A stretch of 24,625 nt of DNA from a virus. The stretch is taken from IMG/VR virus record IMGVR_UViG_3300026114_000163, positions 1 through 24,625 of that record; one strand, written 5' to 3'. Numbering within the stretch: position 1 is the stretch's first letter; every line of letters begins with the position of its first letter. Positions 1-7,899 of this stretch are shown piece after piece. The translations under genes were made by a program, and so were the position numbers. A model generated the notes under the pieces. The model saw nothing but the letters and a program-made list of their open reading frames with translations, did not search any database and had not been told where the DNA came from.

Positions 1-73
1 ACAAACATACACAAAACTAGAAACATTCCTAGCCGCTGTATCACAGCAGCAGGAGGCACAAGGAGAATCCTAA
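1..73 (+). CDS. C-terminal end of an unidentified upstream phage gene (partial)
   Basis: An open frame runs in from the left edge (first full codon at 2-4) and stops at TAA 71-73. The 23 visible residues end in a Gln/Glu-rich tail, AAVSQQQEAQGES. The stop overlaps the next start in a TAATG junction, which implies translational coupling and the same transcript. The product cannot be identified from so little sequence. The position next to small conserved phage genes and a fibre gene suggests the virion module (inference). Confidence 0.6.
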   Translation, partial: QTYTKLETFLAAVSQQQEAQGES

Positions 74-684
74 TGGCTCTTAAGCATGTAGGTAGAATCA
101 AAAACAATCAGAGAAAGGTCGTAGTTGCTTATCGCACAGTGCCAGGGGATGCCGAATCCTGCATCGTAGTTACTACTGAAAATCTAATGGCAGACGAGCA
201 CGATGCGCTAATGAAGTGTGTAGAAAGTCACACAGGTCAAAACGCAACAGAATTTGCCGAAGCAATGGCTCGCACACAGTTGCCAGACGGTAGAAACATG
301 CTTGCTGGTTTTCACACCACAGGTAGGATGATGAAGGTTGCTACTAACGAAGTAGAAATGGTTCCTGATCGCAACACTGCTATTCCGCTTAACGAACTCA
401 ATCAACAGATTGCAGAGCAGAAAGGCGTATCTGTAGAGGATCTTGCTATCAGTGGTGGTGATCAGCCTGTTGACAGTCAACGAGAAACTACACTAGAAAC
501 TGTGGACTACGATGCTCCTCAAGCCGAGCCTGTAAGCACACAAGGTGCCTTATCAGACGAAGAAATTGCTGCCAAATATCGCAGTGATGCAGACCGCTTA
601 TACAAAGAAGCAAAAGCGCTTAGAGAGCAAGCAGAAGAACTGTCTCCTACAAAGAAAAAGACCAAAGCAGCAAGTGGCCAGTAA
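73..684 (+). CDS. Conserved T4-like phage protein, possibly virion-associated
   Basis: This 203-residue soluble protein has no signal peptide or membrane segment. The start ATG overlaps the previous stop (TAATG) and has AAGGAG about 8 bases upstream. Residues 1-120 look like a compact domain. The rest is low-complexity and acidic, then Lys/Glu-rich (about 160-203, ending in KKKTKAASGQ), likely a flexible or coiled-coil tail. I recall similar proteins from marine T4-like phages but cannot assign a gp number or function. The 3' end overlaps the next gene by 11 bases. A structural or assembly role is inferred only from its neighbours. Confidence 0.75.
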   Translation: MALKHVGRIKNNQRKVVVAYRTVPGDAESCIVVTTENLMADEHDALMKCVESHTGQNATEFAEAMARTQLPDGRNMLAGFHTTGRMMKVATNEVEMVPDRNTAIPLNELNQQIAEQKGVSVEDLAISGGDQPVDSQRETTLETVDYDAPQAEPVSTQGALSDEEIAAKYRSDADRLYKEAKALREQAEELSPTKKKTKAASGQ

Positions 685-976
685 AAAACTTCCGCCAGAG
701 GTTATCGACTATTGGCCAGAGGTTTTTGAAGATGTGGAAGTAGAAGTCGTCCCAGTAGATTATCTCCATTCTGTTCGAATATCTTTCGAAGATGGCATAA
801 CCTGGGACATAGACCTTACCAAAGAGGAAGGTTTATATGATTTAGAGGCTTCTATTGCTGACCTCTTTGAGACCTATGAAGATTCTATCACTCATATCGA
901 CTTTCGTTTAAACACAGAAAAGGTCAAACAAGACATCTCTAAGCGCACTCATCTGTTTATGAAGAAGCGGCGATAG
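674..976 (+). CDS. Small conserved T4-like phage protein (GTG start)
   Basis: About 100 residues, beginning VASKKLPPEVIDYWPEVFED and ending in a basic KRTHLFMKKRR tail. The frame is open further upstream to an ATG at 545, but that would put 130 bases inside the preceding gene. The conserved-looking part begins at the GTG at 674, giving an 11-base overlap typical of this genome, so I chose GTG. The protein is acidic with aromatic patches and has no membrane segment or recognised enzyme motif. The pattern (PPEVIDYWPEVF..., then a WDID segment, then FRL) resembles a small protein common in marine T4-like phages near virion genes. Function unknown. Confidence 0.7.
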   Translation: MASKKLPPEVIDYWPEVFEDVEVEVVPVDYLHSVRISFEDGITWDIDLTKEEGLYDLEASIADLFETYEDSITHIDFRLNTEKVKQDISKRTHLFMKKRR

Positions 977-990
977 TAATAGACTAGATT

Positions 991-998
991 GATAAATA
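991..998 (+). promoter_or_regulatory. Late promoter octamer GATAAATA
   Basis: GATAAATA matches the NATAAATA/TATAAATA late promoter consensus recognised by gp55-type sigma factors of T4-like phages. It lies in a 52-base intergenic gap, with the Shine-Dalgarno TAGGAG (about 1016-1021) and the ATG at 1029 downstream, which fits late transcription of the fibre gene. Confidence 0.6.
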
Positions 999-1028
999 CT
1001 TTAGTAAGATTAATCTAGGAGCAAATTG

Positions 1029-2591
1029 ATGGCATTTCAATTTCGTCGTGGCACTGACGCAGAAAGACAAAGTATAACCCCCAAAGCAGGAGAACCGCTT
1101 TTTGTTACTGATACCGGCAAAGTTTTTGTAGGTAACGGTACTACACAAGGTGGAGTACCTGTATTTGCTAATGTTTCCGACGACGCAACTCCAAGTTTAG
1201 GAGGAAATCTAAACCTTAACAACAACGATATTGTAGGCACAGGCAATATTAATATCACAGGCACTATTACTGCAACGGGCGACATTAATCTAGGGGACGG
1301 TGCTGAAGATAATGTAATAGTTGGCGGGCAAATTCAATCCAGTTTAATTCCAGATTCTGATGCTACATACGATTTAGGGACAACCTTGTCTACTTGGCGT
1401 AGTGGATTTTTTGAAAATATAGATACTGAAACTTTTAGTGCTATTGGCAATGTTACTCTTGGTAATGGATCTGAAGATACTATTATTGTAAATGGTCAAA
1501 TTGACTCATCTCTTGTTCCAAATCTTGACGGAGAATATGATCTAGGTAATTCAGTGGCATCATGGAGGAATGGTTTTTTTGAAGGACTAACAGTAGATGG
1601 CGACATTGAGGCGAATTCTCTTAGTGTAGGTTCTATATTTAAAGACAATAGCGGTATTCTCTATGACGGAAATTCAAATACCTTAATAGCTGACCTACAG
1701 GGTGCAATTTTTGATGTGAACGGGGTACTTCTAGTAGACACTTTAACAGGTAATGCTACCTTGGGAGATGTGACTGCAGATGCATTTCGAGGTTCCTTAT
1801 TTGCCGATGATAGCACATTGATTGTAGATGGAATTAACCTCAATGCTTTTTTTGCCGATGTAACTGCTGTAGATGTAACTGCAAATGCGTTTCAAGGATC
1901 CTTAATTGCTAATGATACGACAGTGATGATAGACGCTAATAATCAAATTTTAAATATGCCACGAATTCAATCTCCTACAAATGCCCTGTTACTTGCTAAC
2001 AGTTTAGCAGTCGACGAGTCACAACAGTTTGGAATCACTTCTCAGGTAGAATCATTTGAAACATTCTCACAAATTCAATTAAGGGCAGAAAGTGATATTG
2101 ACTTATCTTCACCTCTTTATAACTACGGGGAAATAGTTTGGGAAAGAAATGACGTCAATGGCTTAACCAATACTGCATTTCTAAGAGCTGGGTCAGATTA
2201 TATTACTTTTGGCGCAGGAGTAGACAACGAGTCTGCAAATGAGTTTGCAAATCGCATAATACTTCTTTCTGGAACTCTTGGAATAGGAGTTGCTCCGGCA
2301 TTAGATGCCACTGAAAAACTTCTAGTTGGCGGCAATGCTGTTGTCCAAGGCGAAGTAGAAGCATCGTCATTCAAAGGATCGCTAGCAGCAGACGATTCGA
2401 CAATAATAGTTGATTCAATTGATCAAATAATTAATTCAAATCAAGTAAGATTAAATGTGTTATCTGAAGAAATCATAGAACCTGCTAGTGGAACCATAGC
2501 AGTTGCAGACGGTATAGGATGGGATCCTATTTCTACTGGACAAGAAACAATGGTTGTATACCTTAATGGTGGCTGGCAAGCCCTAGCCTAA
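1029..2591 (+). CDS. Tail-fibre-like structural protein with Mtd-type N-terminus
   Basis: A 520-residue protein, probably a fibre or other host-recognition appendage. Residues 1-45 (FQFRRGTDAERQSITP, then GEPLFVTDTGKVFVGNGTT) match the major-tropism-determinant N-terminal type found on many phage fibres. Residues about 84-190 hold two copies of a roughly 55-residue unit (GDGAEDNVIV / GNGSEDTIIV; TYDLG..W R.GFFE). A second motif recurs at about 251-266, 286-301 and 446-461 (AFRGSLFADDST, AFQGSLIANDTT, SFKGSLAADDST). The beta-rich segment around 415-435 (LGIGVAP...KLLVGGNA) is common in phage fibres. No C-terminal self-cleaving chaperone is visible. The start is the ATG at 1029, not the TTG just before it, because GGAG is 7 bases upstream of it. 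Confidence 0.8.
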   Translation: MAFQFRRGTDAERQSITPKAGEPLFVTDTGKVFVGNGTTQGGVPVFANVSDDATPSLGGNLNLNNNDIVGTGNINITGTITATGDINLGDGAEDNVIVGGQIQSSLIPDSDATYDLGTTLSTWRSGFFENIDTETFSAIGNVTLGNGSEDTIIVNGQIDSSLVPNLDGEYDLGNSVASWRNGFFEGLTVDGDIEANSLSVGSIFKDNSGILYDGNSNTLIADLQGAIFDVNGVLLVDTLTGNATLGDVTADAFRGSLFADDSTLIVDGINLNAFFADVTAVDVTANAFQGSLIANDTTVMIDANNQILNMPRIQSPTNALLLANSLAVDESQQFGITSQVESFETFSQIQLRAESDIDLSSPLYNYGEIVWERNDVNGLTNTAFLRAGSDYITFGAGVDNESANEFANRIILLSGTLGIGVAPALDATEKLLVGGNAVVQGEVEASSFKGSLAADDSTIIVDSIDQIINSNQVRLNVLSEEIIEPASGTIAVADGIGWDPISTGQETMVVYLNGGWQALA

Positions 2592-3394
2592 GCGGGGTTA
2601 GTTTCATCTTGCCATTTTTCTTTAGCTTCTTCGATTCCATTTTGTCCTGTAACGACAAACACTAGATGAACTCTATCAACAGGTGAATCATTATTAACAT
2701 AATGAGTATAGCCTTGATTAATAAACCAAACAGAACCGTCTGCAGGCATGTGTTGTTCGACTGTGGTTTTTTTACCTTTAACACCGAAGATACAATCTGG
2801 ATGTGTTACTAAAGGAATATGTATTCTTACTGCTTTATCAGTGTTAATATCTATATGCGGTTTAATTTTTTCACCAGACTTCAAAACTGCGAATCGAGAT
2901 CGCGAAACATGTCCGACTTGTTCCTCTAAGGTATCCATAATTTCCTGTATATAACCTTTGCAATATTCATTTCGTTTATCGTAACGCTTTTCATCAGCAA
3001 TCGGCACATATTCAGGATGAGTAGGATCACTTATCTTCTCCAACTTCCTTGCAAAATTCCTAGGATCAATTTCGTTGCTTTTAATTTTTTCTGCTAGATT
3101 TTTTGAATCTTCGGCAGTATCTCCATTATATTCAGTAAGGCACAACATTTTGTAGGCTTCTCCGCCTTCTGCAATTAAACTTCCTTCTCTTTCCTTCTTT
3201 TCTTCTTCAGTTAAAAAATATTCCAATAAAACACGTCTTACAATAAGACCATCTTCCTGTGATTTATCATAATCTAATCCGTTATATTTAGACCAGTCAT
3301 CGTATTCGAATTCATAAAATTCTTTCAATAATCTATCAATATCTATCTTGATATCTAACTTTGCCATTAAAGGAAGATGTTGTCTTTTTTTCAT
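2588..3394 (-). CDS. 2OG-Fe(II) oxygenase, aspartyl/asparaginyl beta-hydroxylase type
   Basis: 268 residues. The C-terminal half carries the double-stranded beta-helix signature: the metal facial triad H180-x-D182 (in KPHIDIN), the distal H231 (QGYTHYVNN), and R241 (DRVHLVF), which would bind 2-oxoglutarate. IHIPLVTHP at 191-199 is typical of the aspartyl hydroxylase family. The first 160 residues are helical and charged, with no recognised domain. The substrate is unknown and could be a protein side chain or a small molecule. GGAG lies 6 bases from the chosen ATG, and a late promoter match sits just upstream. This is the last gene of the minus-strand block, overlapping the fibre gene end by 4 bases. 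A second, shorter member of the same fold is at 6425-7000. Confidence 0.8.
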   Translation of the reverse strand: MKKRQHLPLMAKLDIKIDIDRLLKEFYEFEYDDWSKYNGLDYDKSQEDGLIVRRVLLEYFLTEEEKKEREGSLIAEGGEAYKMLCLTEYNGDTAEDSKNLAEKIKSNEIDPRNFARKLEKISDPTHPEYVPIADEKRYDKRNEYCKGYIQEIMDTLEEQVGHVSRSRFAVLKSGEKIKPHIDINTDKAVRIHIPLVTHPDCIFGVKGKKTTVEQHMPADGSVWFINQGYTHYVNNDSPVDRVHLVFVVTGQNGIEEAKEKWQDETNPA

Positions 3395-3413
3395 TTTTTT
3401 CTCCGTCTTTTAT

Positions 3414-3421
3414 TATTTATT
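3414..3421 (-). promoter_or_regulatory. Late promoter octamer AATAAATA
   Basis: On the minus strand AATAAATA matches the T4-like late consensus. It sits in the 73-base gap 3395-3467, with GGAG and the ATG of the 2OG oxygenase gene about 10-27 bases downstream. This placement matches the fibre promoter. The gap holds nothing else recognisable. Confidence 0.5.
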
Positions 3422-3467
3422 AGTTCACTATTGCGTTGATTAAGCAAGTGGCAAATACATCTTTTCA

Positions 3468-5219
3468 TTACACATTTCTTAAAGCATCTCCTAGGCCTTG
3501 GTAATATGCCTTATCTTCATCATATGGATCTGTCCAGTCTGAGAAGTCAAGGTTAGGATAAAGCAGTTTTAATTCTTCAGCAACAATTTCTCTATTATTA
3601 AAGAACACAACAGTTTCGTCGCATTTAAATCCGCTGTCTATGTTATTAAAATCTCTGTATCTAGTAAGCCTAGTAACAGGTTCAGGAGCTAACACTTTAG
3701 TTATAGAATGTCTATATCGTTGTGCTACAGAATTAAGAAATGGCATGTTAGGCAAATAATCAAAAAAGTCTAATATTTGCTGTTTTAAAGACACACTAGA
3801 AGATTTAATTTCATAGTATAAGGTTCTACTATTATAAAAAACCTGATACCACCAGTGATATTGATACATTTTTATTAATTCTTCATTGGTATAGGAAATA
3901 CATTCATATATCTTCTTATCTCTATAGTAGTGCATTTTGTTATCAAATTGACACTGAGAGATAAAATCAGGATTTGTAATAGAATTATGTTGCCCCATGT
4001 TATGAAACTCGGTAGGAATTTCAAGTTCTTTGATTTTGATTTGATACTTGTCTATGTAGTTTTTCTGAGATAACGGCGCGTTCGGCAAAACCGAAAGAGA
4101 ATATCCACGCGAATAATAAACATCTAAATCAAAGTCTTTTTGCAAGGTGTCTAACCAGCTGTCAGGCGTTTCATTAGGTAATCCTACTATAAGTTCAGTA
4201 TGCACAGGATATTCGGCGTTATCAAATATATCAGTCATTATATCATCTTTCACATTCCACCTATCCGAAGCATGGAGGACGTCTTTTGTATGTGTCTGGA
4301 TGCCTACTTTTAGATGTGGCCATCTATCAAAAGTAAGTTCGGAATTAATTTTGTTTATAATTTTATGAAACTCTGCTTTGTTATTTTTTACAAGACCACT
4401 CAGACCTACATCTATATTGTTATTGTATTTTTCTTTTGCCCTCACCATCTCTTCTAGTATTTCATGATCACGCTCGAATATTCCAAAATTAGCATCAATC
4501 ACAAGGCAAACATTCATGCCATTTGAAGGATGCCAGATCCAATCTATTGTTTCGTAAATAGAGTCTAAATCAAATTTCCTAATTTTTGACCTTGTACTAG
4601 ATCCCCAATCACAAAATGAACAACCATAAGGGCATCCTCTGTTTGTTTCTAGTACACAATTAGTTGGACTATTAGGATTTCCTACAAGATTATCGAAAAT
4701 TCCATCTACATAAGGAGTAGGTATTTCAATATCCATGTGAGAATTTCGAAGTTTAGAAACGTTATAATGATTAATAGAAAATGTGTTAGGTATATAAGAC
4801 CAATCTTTTTCAAGGTTTAACAGAAGTTCTTCAAAATGCTTCTCCGATTGTCCAACAAAACAAATGTCTACAAATGGTCTTTCTGTAATGTACTGTGTTG
4901 CAGTTTCTCGGTCCTCTGGAACTTCTATCCCGCCATAAATTACAACTCCTCTTGGATTGATCTTTTTATACTGTTCACACAGTATATCGTTGTAATCTTT
5001 GTTCCACATATAGTTAGTGACACACATGATATCTATTTTTTTGAATTCTTTTGCATATTCTTGTATTTCTTTTCTTTCGTACCATATGTCTCTAAAAACA
5101 AAATTATCACGCAGTTCGGTATTTTTTAAACAATACGACATTAACCATCCGCTTGCATAGGGGATGTTGTTTTGCATTAGTTTTAAAAAGGAGGCTATGT
5201 TAACAAACTGGATGTTCAT
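3468..5219 (-). CDS. Radical SAM protein, B12-binding (BchE/MiaB-like layout) type
   Basis: 583 residues. The radical SAM cluster motif is C196-x3-C200-x2-C203 in ETNRGCPYGCSFCDWG. It is followed by segments typical of the TIM barrel: GLSGLVKNN, VGIQTHTKDVL, and TELIVGLPNETPDSWLDTL. Residues 1-180 look like the Rossmann-type domain that binds cobalamin in this class (VVIYGGIEVPED near 92-103). The DxHxxG cobalamin ligand motif is not visible, so B12 binding is doubtful. The C-terminal 200 residues are unassigned. AAGGAG lies about 5 bases from the ATG, and the 5' end overlaps the preceding gene by 20 bases. It could methylate or rearrange an unknown substrate; no substrate can be inferred. 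Confidence 0.8.
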   Translation of the reverse strand: MNIQFVNIASFLKLMQNNIPYASGWLMSYCLKNTELRDNFVFRDIWYERKEIQEYAKEFKKIDIMCVTNYMWNKDYNDILCEQYKKINPRGVVIYGGIEVPEDRETATQYITERPFVDICFVGQSEKHFEELLLNLEKDWSYIPNTFSINHYNVSKLRNSHMDIEIPTPYVDGIFDNLVGNPNSPTNCVLETNRGCPYGCSFCDWGSSTRSKIRKFDLDSIYETIDWIWHPSNGMNVCLVIDANFGIFERDHEILEEMVRAKEKYNNNIDVGLSGLVKNNKAEFHKIINKINSELTFDRWPHLKVGIQTHTKDVLHASDRWNVKDDIMTDIFDNAEYPVHTELIVGLPNETPDSWLDTLQKDFDLDVYYSRGYSLSVLPNAPLSQKNYIDKYQIKIKELEIPTEFHNMGQHNSITNPDFISQCQFDNKMHYYRDKKIYECISYTNEELIKMYQYHWWYQVFYNSRTLYYEIKSSSVSLKQQILDFFDYLPNMPFLNSVAQRYRHSITKVLAPEPVTRLTRYRDFNNIDSGFKCDETVVFFNNREIVAEELKLLYPNLDFSDWTDPYDEDKAYYQGLGDALRNV

Positions 5220-5784
5220 GAAACTCCTTTAATTTTGGCTTTTGTCCTACATATATTATCCGTTGATAACAACTGGGATTCGCACTGTTAGGACAGACTT
5301 GATAAAATTTGTTTGATATTTGCCAACTGTATTTACTTTTATGCTGTAATCCTCTAAAAATTCGGTCATTAACTTTTCCTGTATTATCTTCTCTTGAAAT
5401 AAAGAAATTGTCAAATCCCTGCCGTTTACATTCAGTAATTTGCTGGTCAATTTGATCTACAATATATGATCTAATTCCATTTGCATAAAATCTGTCTGGA
5501 CGCAGAGATTTTGATCTGAAAGAGTTGTGAACATAATATCTTGTCCCGACCCTTACACTACTATTATAGAAAGGTCGACACCATGCTACACTGCCTGATA
5601 TAGGAAAATTGTCTATTGTACTAAGGGAAAAGCAAATCGCATAATCGGTGTATATTTCTTTTGGCTGATAATTTTTTCTAAGACTGTTCGACGAATCATT
5701 TTCTGCTTCTCTAAAAAGCCATGCTAAACCAGTAGGACAAGATATCGAAGTATTGGTAATTACCTCTTCCTGTGATTGTGTCAT
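5200..5784 (-). CDS. Unrecognised protein, possibly a GNAT-like acyltransferase
   Basis: 194 residues with no membrane segment. An alternation of strands and helices around 48-135 (AICFSLST, SGSVAWCRPFYNSSVRVGTR, then a helix at 103-122 and GFDNFFISRE) is reminiscent of acetyltransferase folds used by phages. No clear acetyl-CoA loop (Q/RxxGxG/A) is present, so this is only a suggestion. It contains six Cys, including C16, C51, C69 and C119, but no zinc motif. The start ATG overlaps the stop of the desaturase gene (ATGA), and no Shine-Dalgarno is visible, so translation is probably coupled. Confidence 0.6.
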   Translation of the reverse strand: MTQSQEEVITNTSISCPTGLAWLFREAENDSSNSLRKNYQPKEIYTDYAICFSLSTIDNFPISGSVAWCRPFYNSSVRVGTRYYVHNSFRSKSLRPDRFYANGIRSYIVDQIDQQITECKRQGFDNFFISREDNTGKVNDRIFRGLQHKSKYSWQISNKFYQVCPNSANPSCYQRIIYVGQKPKLKEFHEHPVC

Positions 5785-6425
5785 CTTTTAAAAACGCCAA
5801 ACTTAATTAGCCTTTCTATAAACCAACCTGTAGTATCAAACCGATGTAAACGTAATCTTTTTCCATTGTGATGCTGTTTGTGATAACCTTCACCTGCCAT
5901 TAAAATATTCATCCAGGGAACATCTTTCGCTCCTTTGGCATCATGGGTAACGGCATTACCTAACCCGTACCCTATTCTTGCTAGAAGCCATGGTATGAAA
6001 ACAAAAGATAGGAAGAAATAGGGAGAAATAAAAAAACTTATAACAGCAGTTGTTAACCAAATCTTTAACCAATGTTTATGAAAGAATTTCATCCTCGGAT
6101 TTTTATACAAGCCTTTTGCAAAACGTCGAGGTATATTCGGTACAGTCCAAGTCGAAGTGATTACTTTCCAAAAACCTTTATGTGTAGGAGAATGTGGATC
6201 ATGTTCGGTGTCAGAAGTTGCATGATGCATTCTATGAGTAGCTGCCCAGCCAAGAGGCGATAAAGAACCTGCTAAAACCGCCATATACAGACTTACCGTT
6301 TCAAAAATTCGACCTGCTTTAAAAGAATTATGAGTCCAGTAACGATGTAATCCAGCAGATATGCCTATATGAGCAATTATCTGATACCAAATGATTCCTA
6401 CTACTATTGAAGTTGTCAGTGCCAT
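5781..6425 (-). CDS. Fatty-acid / acyl-CoA desaturase-like membrane di-iron protein
   Basis: 214 residues with all three histidine boxes of the membrane desaturase family: H27-x4-H32 (HRYWTH), H64-x2-HH (HRMHH) and H182-x2-HH (YHKQHH), plus H161. Hydrophobic stretches at about 3-22, 45-62 and 121-150 fit a small integral membrane enzyme. It is shorter than typical bacterial delta-9 desaturases (about 270-370), losing mainly N-terminal sequence. The reaction would be oxygen-dependent insertion of a double bond (or hydroxylation) in an acyl chain. The open frame extends 7 codons upstream to a TTG. I chose the ATG at 6425 because TTGGAG is 8 bases upstream and it forms a TAATG overlap with the preceding stop. 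Desaturases are known in marine cyanophages. Confidence 0.85.
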   Translation of the reverse strand: MALTTSIVVGIIWYQIIAHIGISAGLHRYWTHNSFKAGRIFETVSLYMAVLAGSLSPLGWAATHRMHHATSDTEHDPHSPTHKGFWKVITSTWTVPNIPRRFAKGLYKNPRMKFFHKHWLKIWLTTAVISFFISPYFFLSFVFIPWLLARIGYGLGNAVTHDAKGAKDVPWMNILMAGEGYHKQHHNGKRLRLHRFDTTGWFIERLIKFGVFKR

Positions 6426-7000
6426 TAGTGTTCTCCAAGTATACAAGCAACTAGATGTATCCTGTCCTCCTTGCTTGCATTGAAAGCAGTGTGCGGCAGT
6501 GTTGTGTCAGTAATGTACCAACTATTTTCCTCTAAACCACATACTTCATTATCGATTACCATGTAACATCCTTCCTGCGTTTTGATAGGAAAATGTAATC
6601 TTTTTGACGAATCCTTATGCCATGAAAGGCAAGTTTTAGGTTTTGATTCCATTAATCTAACTCTTCCTAACTTAAAATGTTTAGTTAACTCACGGTATAC
6701 ATCCTCAAATAGTGTATTGTCAAAAGATCTGCATAAGAAGTTGAAATCTTTTTCTTCTAAAATAATCTCTTTTTCTGGAACATGAATTTTTTCATTCCCG
6801 TTATCATCAATTATTGTTGATTGATTTTGCCAATCTAATCTTAGACTGCCGACGCCTTCACTATAATCAAATGAATCCTTATTGGTGCAATTTAAACAAA
6901 TCTGGTTGTCTTTCCACTGTATTTTATTTTTTTGTAATAAATCAGAAAGTTCTTTCTTAAGGTCAAAAATCGGAAGAAAGTTTATTTTTTCATAAAGCAT
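6425..7000 (-). CDS. Small 2OG-Fe(II) oxygenase, aspartyl hydroxylase-like
   Basis: 191 residues. The C-terminal half has H128-x-D130 (LSWHKDSS), the distal H170 (TTLPHTAFN) and R180 (EDRIHLV), in the same order and spacing type as the oxygenase at 2588-3394. The N-terminal 90 residues are unassigned and include C35 and C38. The frame stays open for 15 codons upstream to an ATG at 7045, but a perfect late promoter TATAAATA (7020-7027) lies inside that extension. GGAGAGG follows the promoter and precedes the ATG at 7000. The start at 7000 is therefore much better supported. The stop overlaps the desaturase start. The substrate is unknown; co-expression with the desaturase is likely. Confidence 0.75.
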   Translation of the reverse strand: MLYEKINFLPIFDLKKELSDLLQKNKIQWKDNQICLNCTNKDSFDYSEGVGSLRLDWQNQSTIIDDNGNEKIHVPEKEIILEEKDFNFLCRSFDNTLFEDVYRELTKHFKLGRVRLMESKPKTCLSWHKDSSKRLHFPIKTQEGCYMVIDNEVCGLEENSWYITDTTLPHTAFNASKEDRIHLVACILGEH

Positions 7001-7019
7001 AGATTGGCTACCTCTCCAA

Positions 7020-7027
7020 TATTTATA
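7020..7027 (-). promoter_or_regulatory. Perfect late promoter TATAAATA
   Basis: The minus strand reads TATAAATATTGGAGAGG, an exact T4 late octamer directly followed by a Shine-Dalgarno, 20 bases before the ATG at 7000. It lies in the 41-base gap 7001-7041. It would give a late transcript for 7000 down to 2588: oxygenase, desaturase, the unrecognised protein, the radical SAM protein and the second oxygenase. Confidence 0.65.
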
Positions 7028-7041
7028 ACAATTTGCATATG

Positions 7042-7899
7042 TCATAGCAAGTTTGTTTTATATTGTAAAATTGTTTTTTTGTCTTGTGTCAATAAATTAC
7101 CTATTCCAAGACGGTTAATTAATCCTTGTCTATCATAATCATTAAACCGAGGGTTATGTGTTGTACAAAAGATCACAGTATCTGATACTTCTACTCCTAA
7201 TTCATGCGCAATAAATTCCTGCTTCTGCCTATAGTTATCAAACATATAATCCGGAGAGAATTCTTGTATTACAGGCAAATGTAGATTTACGCTAACTTGA
7301 TTTACATAGCTGTAACGAGTTAATATATCCATAGAACAAGAAACAATATCTTTGTAGTAACACATCCCAATTTTACATTTGCCAGTCCCAAAAGTTTTAC
7401 TCAGACTAAACGCACAAAACTTTACACATTGATAATTTACATTAATCTCTGGTAGAGAACACAAGCCGAAATAGGCAAAATCTAGAAAAACTGGTATATC
7501 TAACATATCACATCTTGCTAATATATCATCTAAGGCTGCAGGCATATTGCCTGTTGAAGAAAAAGGGACGCTAAGTATCAATCGGTAACCAGGTGTTAGC
7601 TGACTAGGATTATCTATTTCTAACGCGCCAAGTCCCTTGTGATATAAGTATTCACCTTTGAAAACCATTAGAGGTTTGTTAGGAAAAGCATGTGCGAAAT
7701 CTGGAAAGGCACCCGTTACTCCATCAGTAAGCGCAGCAGAAAAATTTTCTAAACCTTTTATTTTACAGTTATCGCTAGAATGTATCCATTCATTATACCG
7801 CGAGATAAAGATGTTTAGATCGGCATCTTGCCAAATACTGTGTTGTAAAAAACTTTGTACGTCTTTGTCACAAATCGATAAAGGTTTTTCCGTGATCAT
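7042..7899 (-). CDS. PLP-dependent fold-type I aminotransferase-like protein, short C-terminus
   Basis: 285 residues. PLP features are K168 in FSLSKTFGTGKCKIGM (Schiff-base Lys plus a following Gly-rich segment), D140 in PVFLDFAYFG (pyridine nitrogen partner) and S114/T116 near a phosphate-binding turn. VPFSSTGNMPAALDDIL matches the segment preceding the Asp strand in class I/II aminotransferases. Only about 117 residues follow the Lys, against about 175 in the DegT-family enzyme of this window, so the small C-terminal domain is reduced. It may be a specialised or degenerate enzyme. ATGA overlap with the preceding gene. The amino donor and acceptor cannot be predicted. Confidence 0.7.
   Translation of the reverse strand: MITEKPLSICDKDVQSFLQHSIWQDADLNIFISRYNEWIHSSDNCKIKGLENFSAALTDGVTGAFPDFAHAFPNKPLMVFKGEYLYHKGLGALEIDNPSQLTPGYRLILSVPFSSTGNMPAALDDILARCDMLDIPVFLDFAYFGLCSLPEINVNYQCVKFCAFSLSKTFGTGKCKIGMCYYKDIVSCSMDILTRYSYVNQVSVNLHLPVIQEFSPDYMFDNYRQKQEFIAHELGVEVSDTVIFCTTHNPRFNDYDRQGLINRLGIGNLLTQDKKTILQYKTNLL

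Noticed and set aside
545-673. Upstream extension of the small phage protein to an ATG at 545
   Set aside because: It would overlap the previous gene by about 140 bases in another frame and is low-complexity; the GTG at 674 gives the 11-base overlap seen elsewhere.
2583-2601. Six-base-pair stem CTAGCC/GGTTAG at the convergent junction as a terminator
   Set aside because: Short stem with one G-T pair and no T-tract in either direction.
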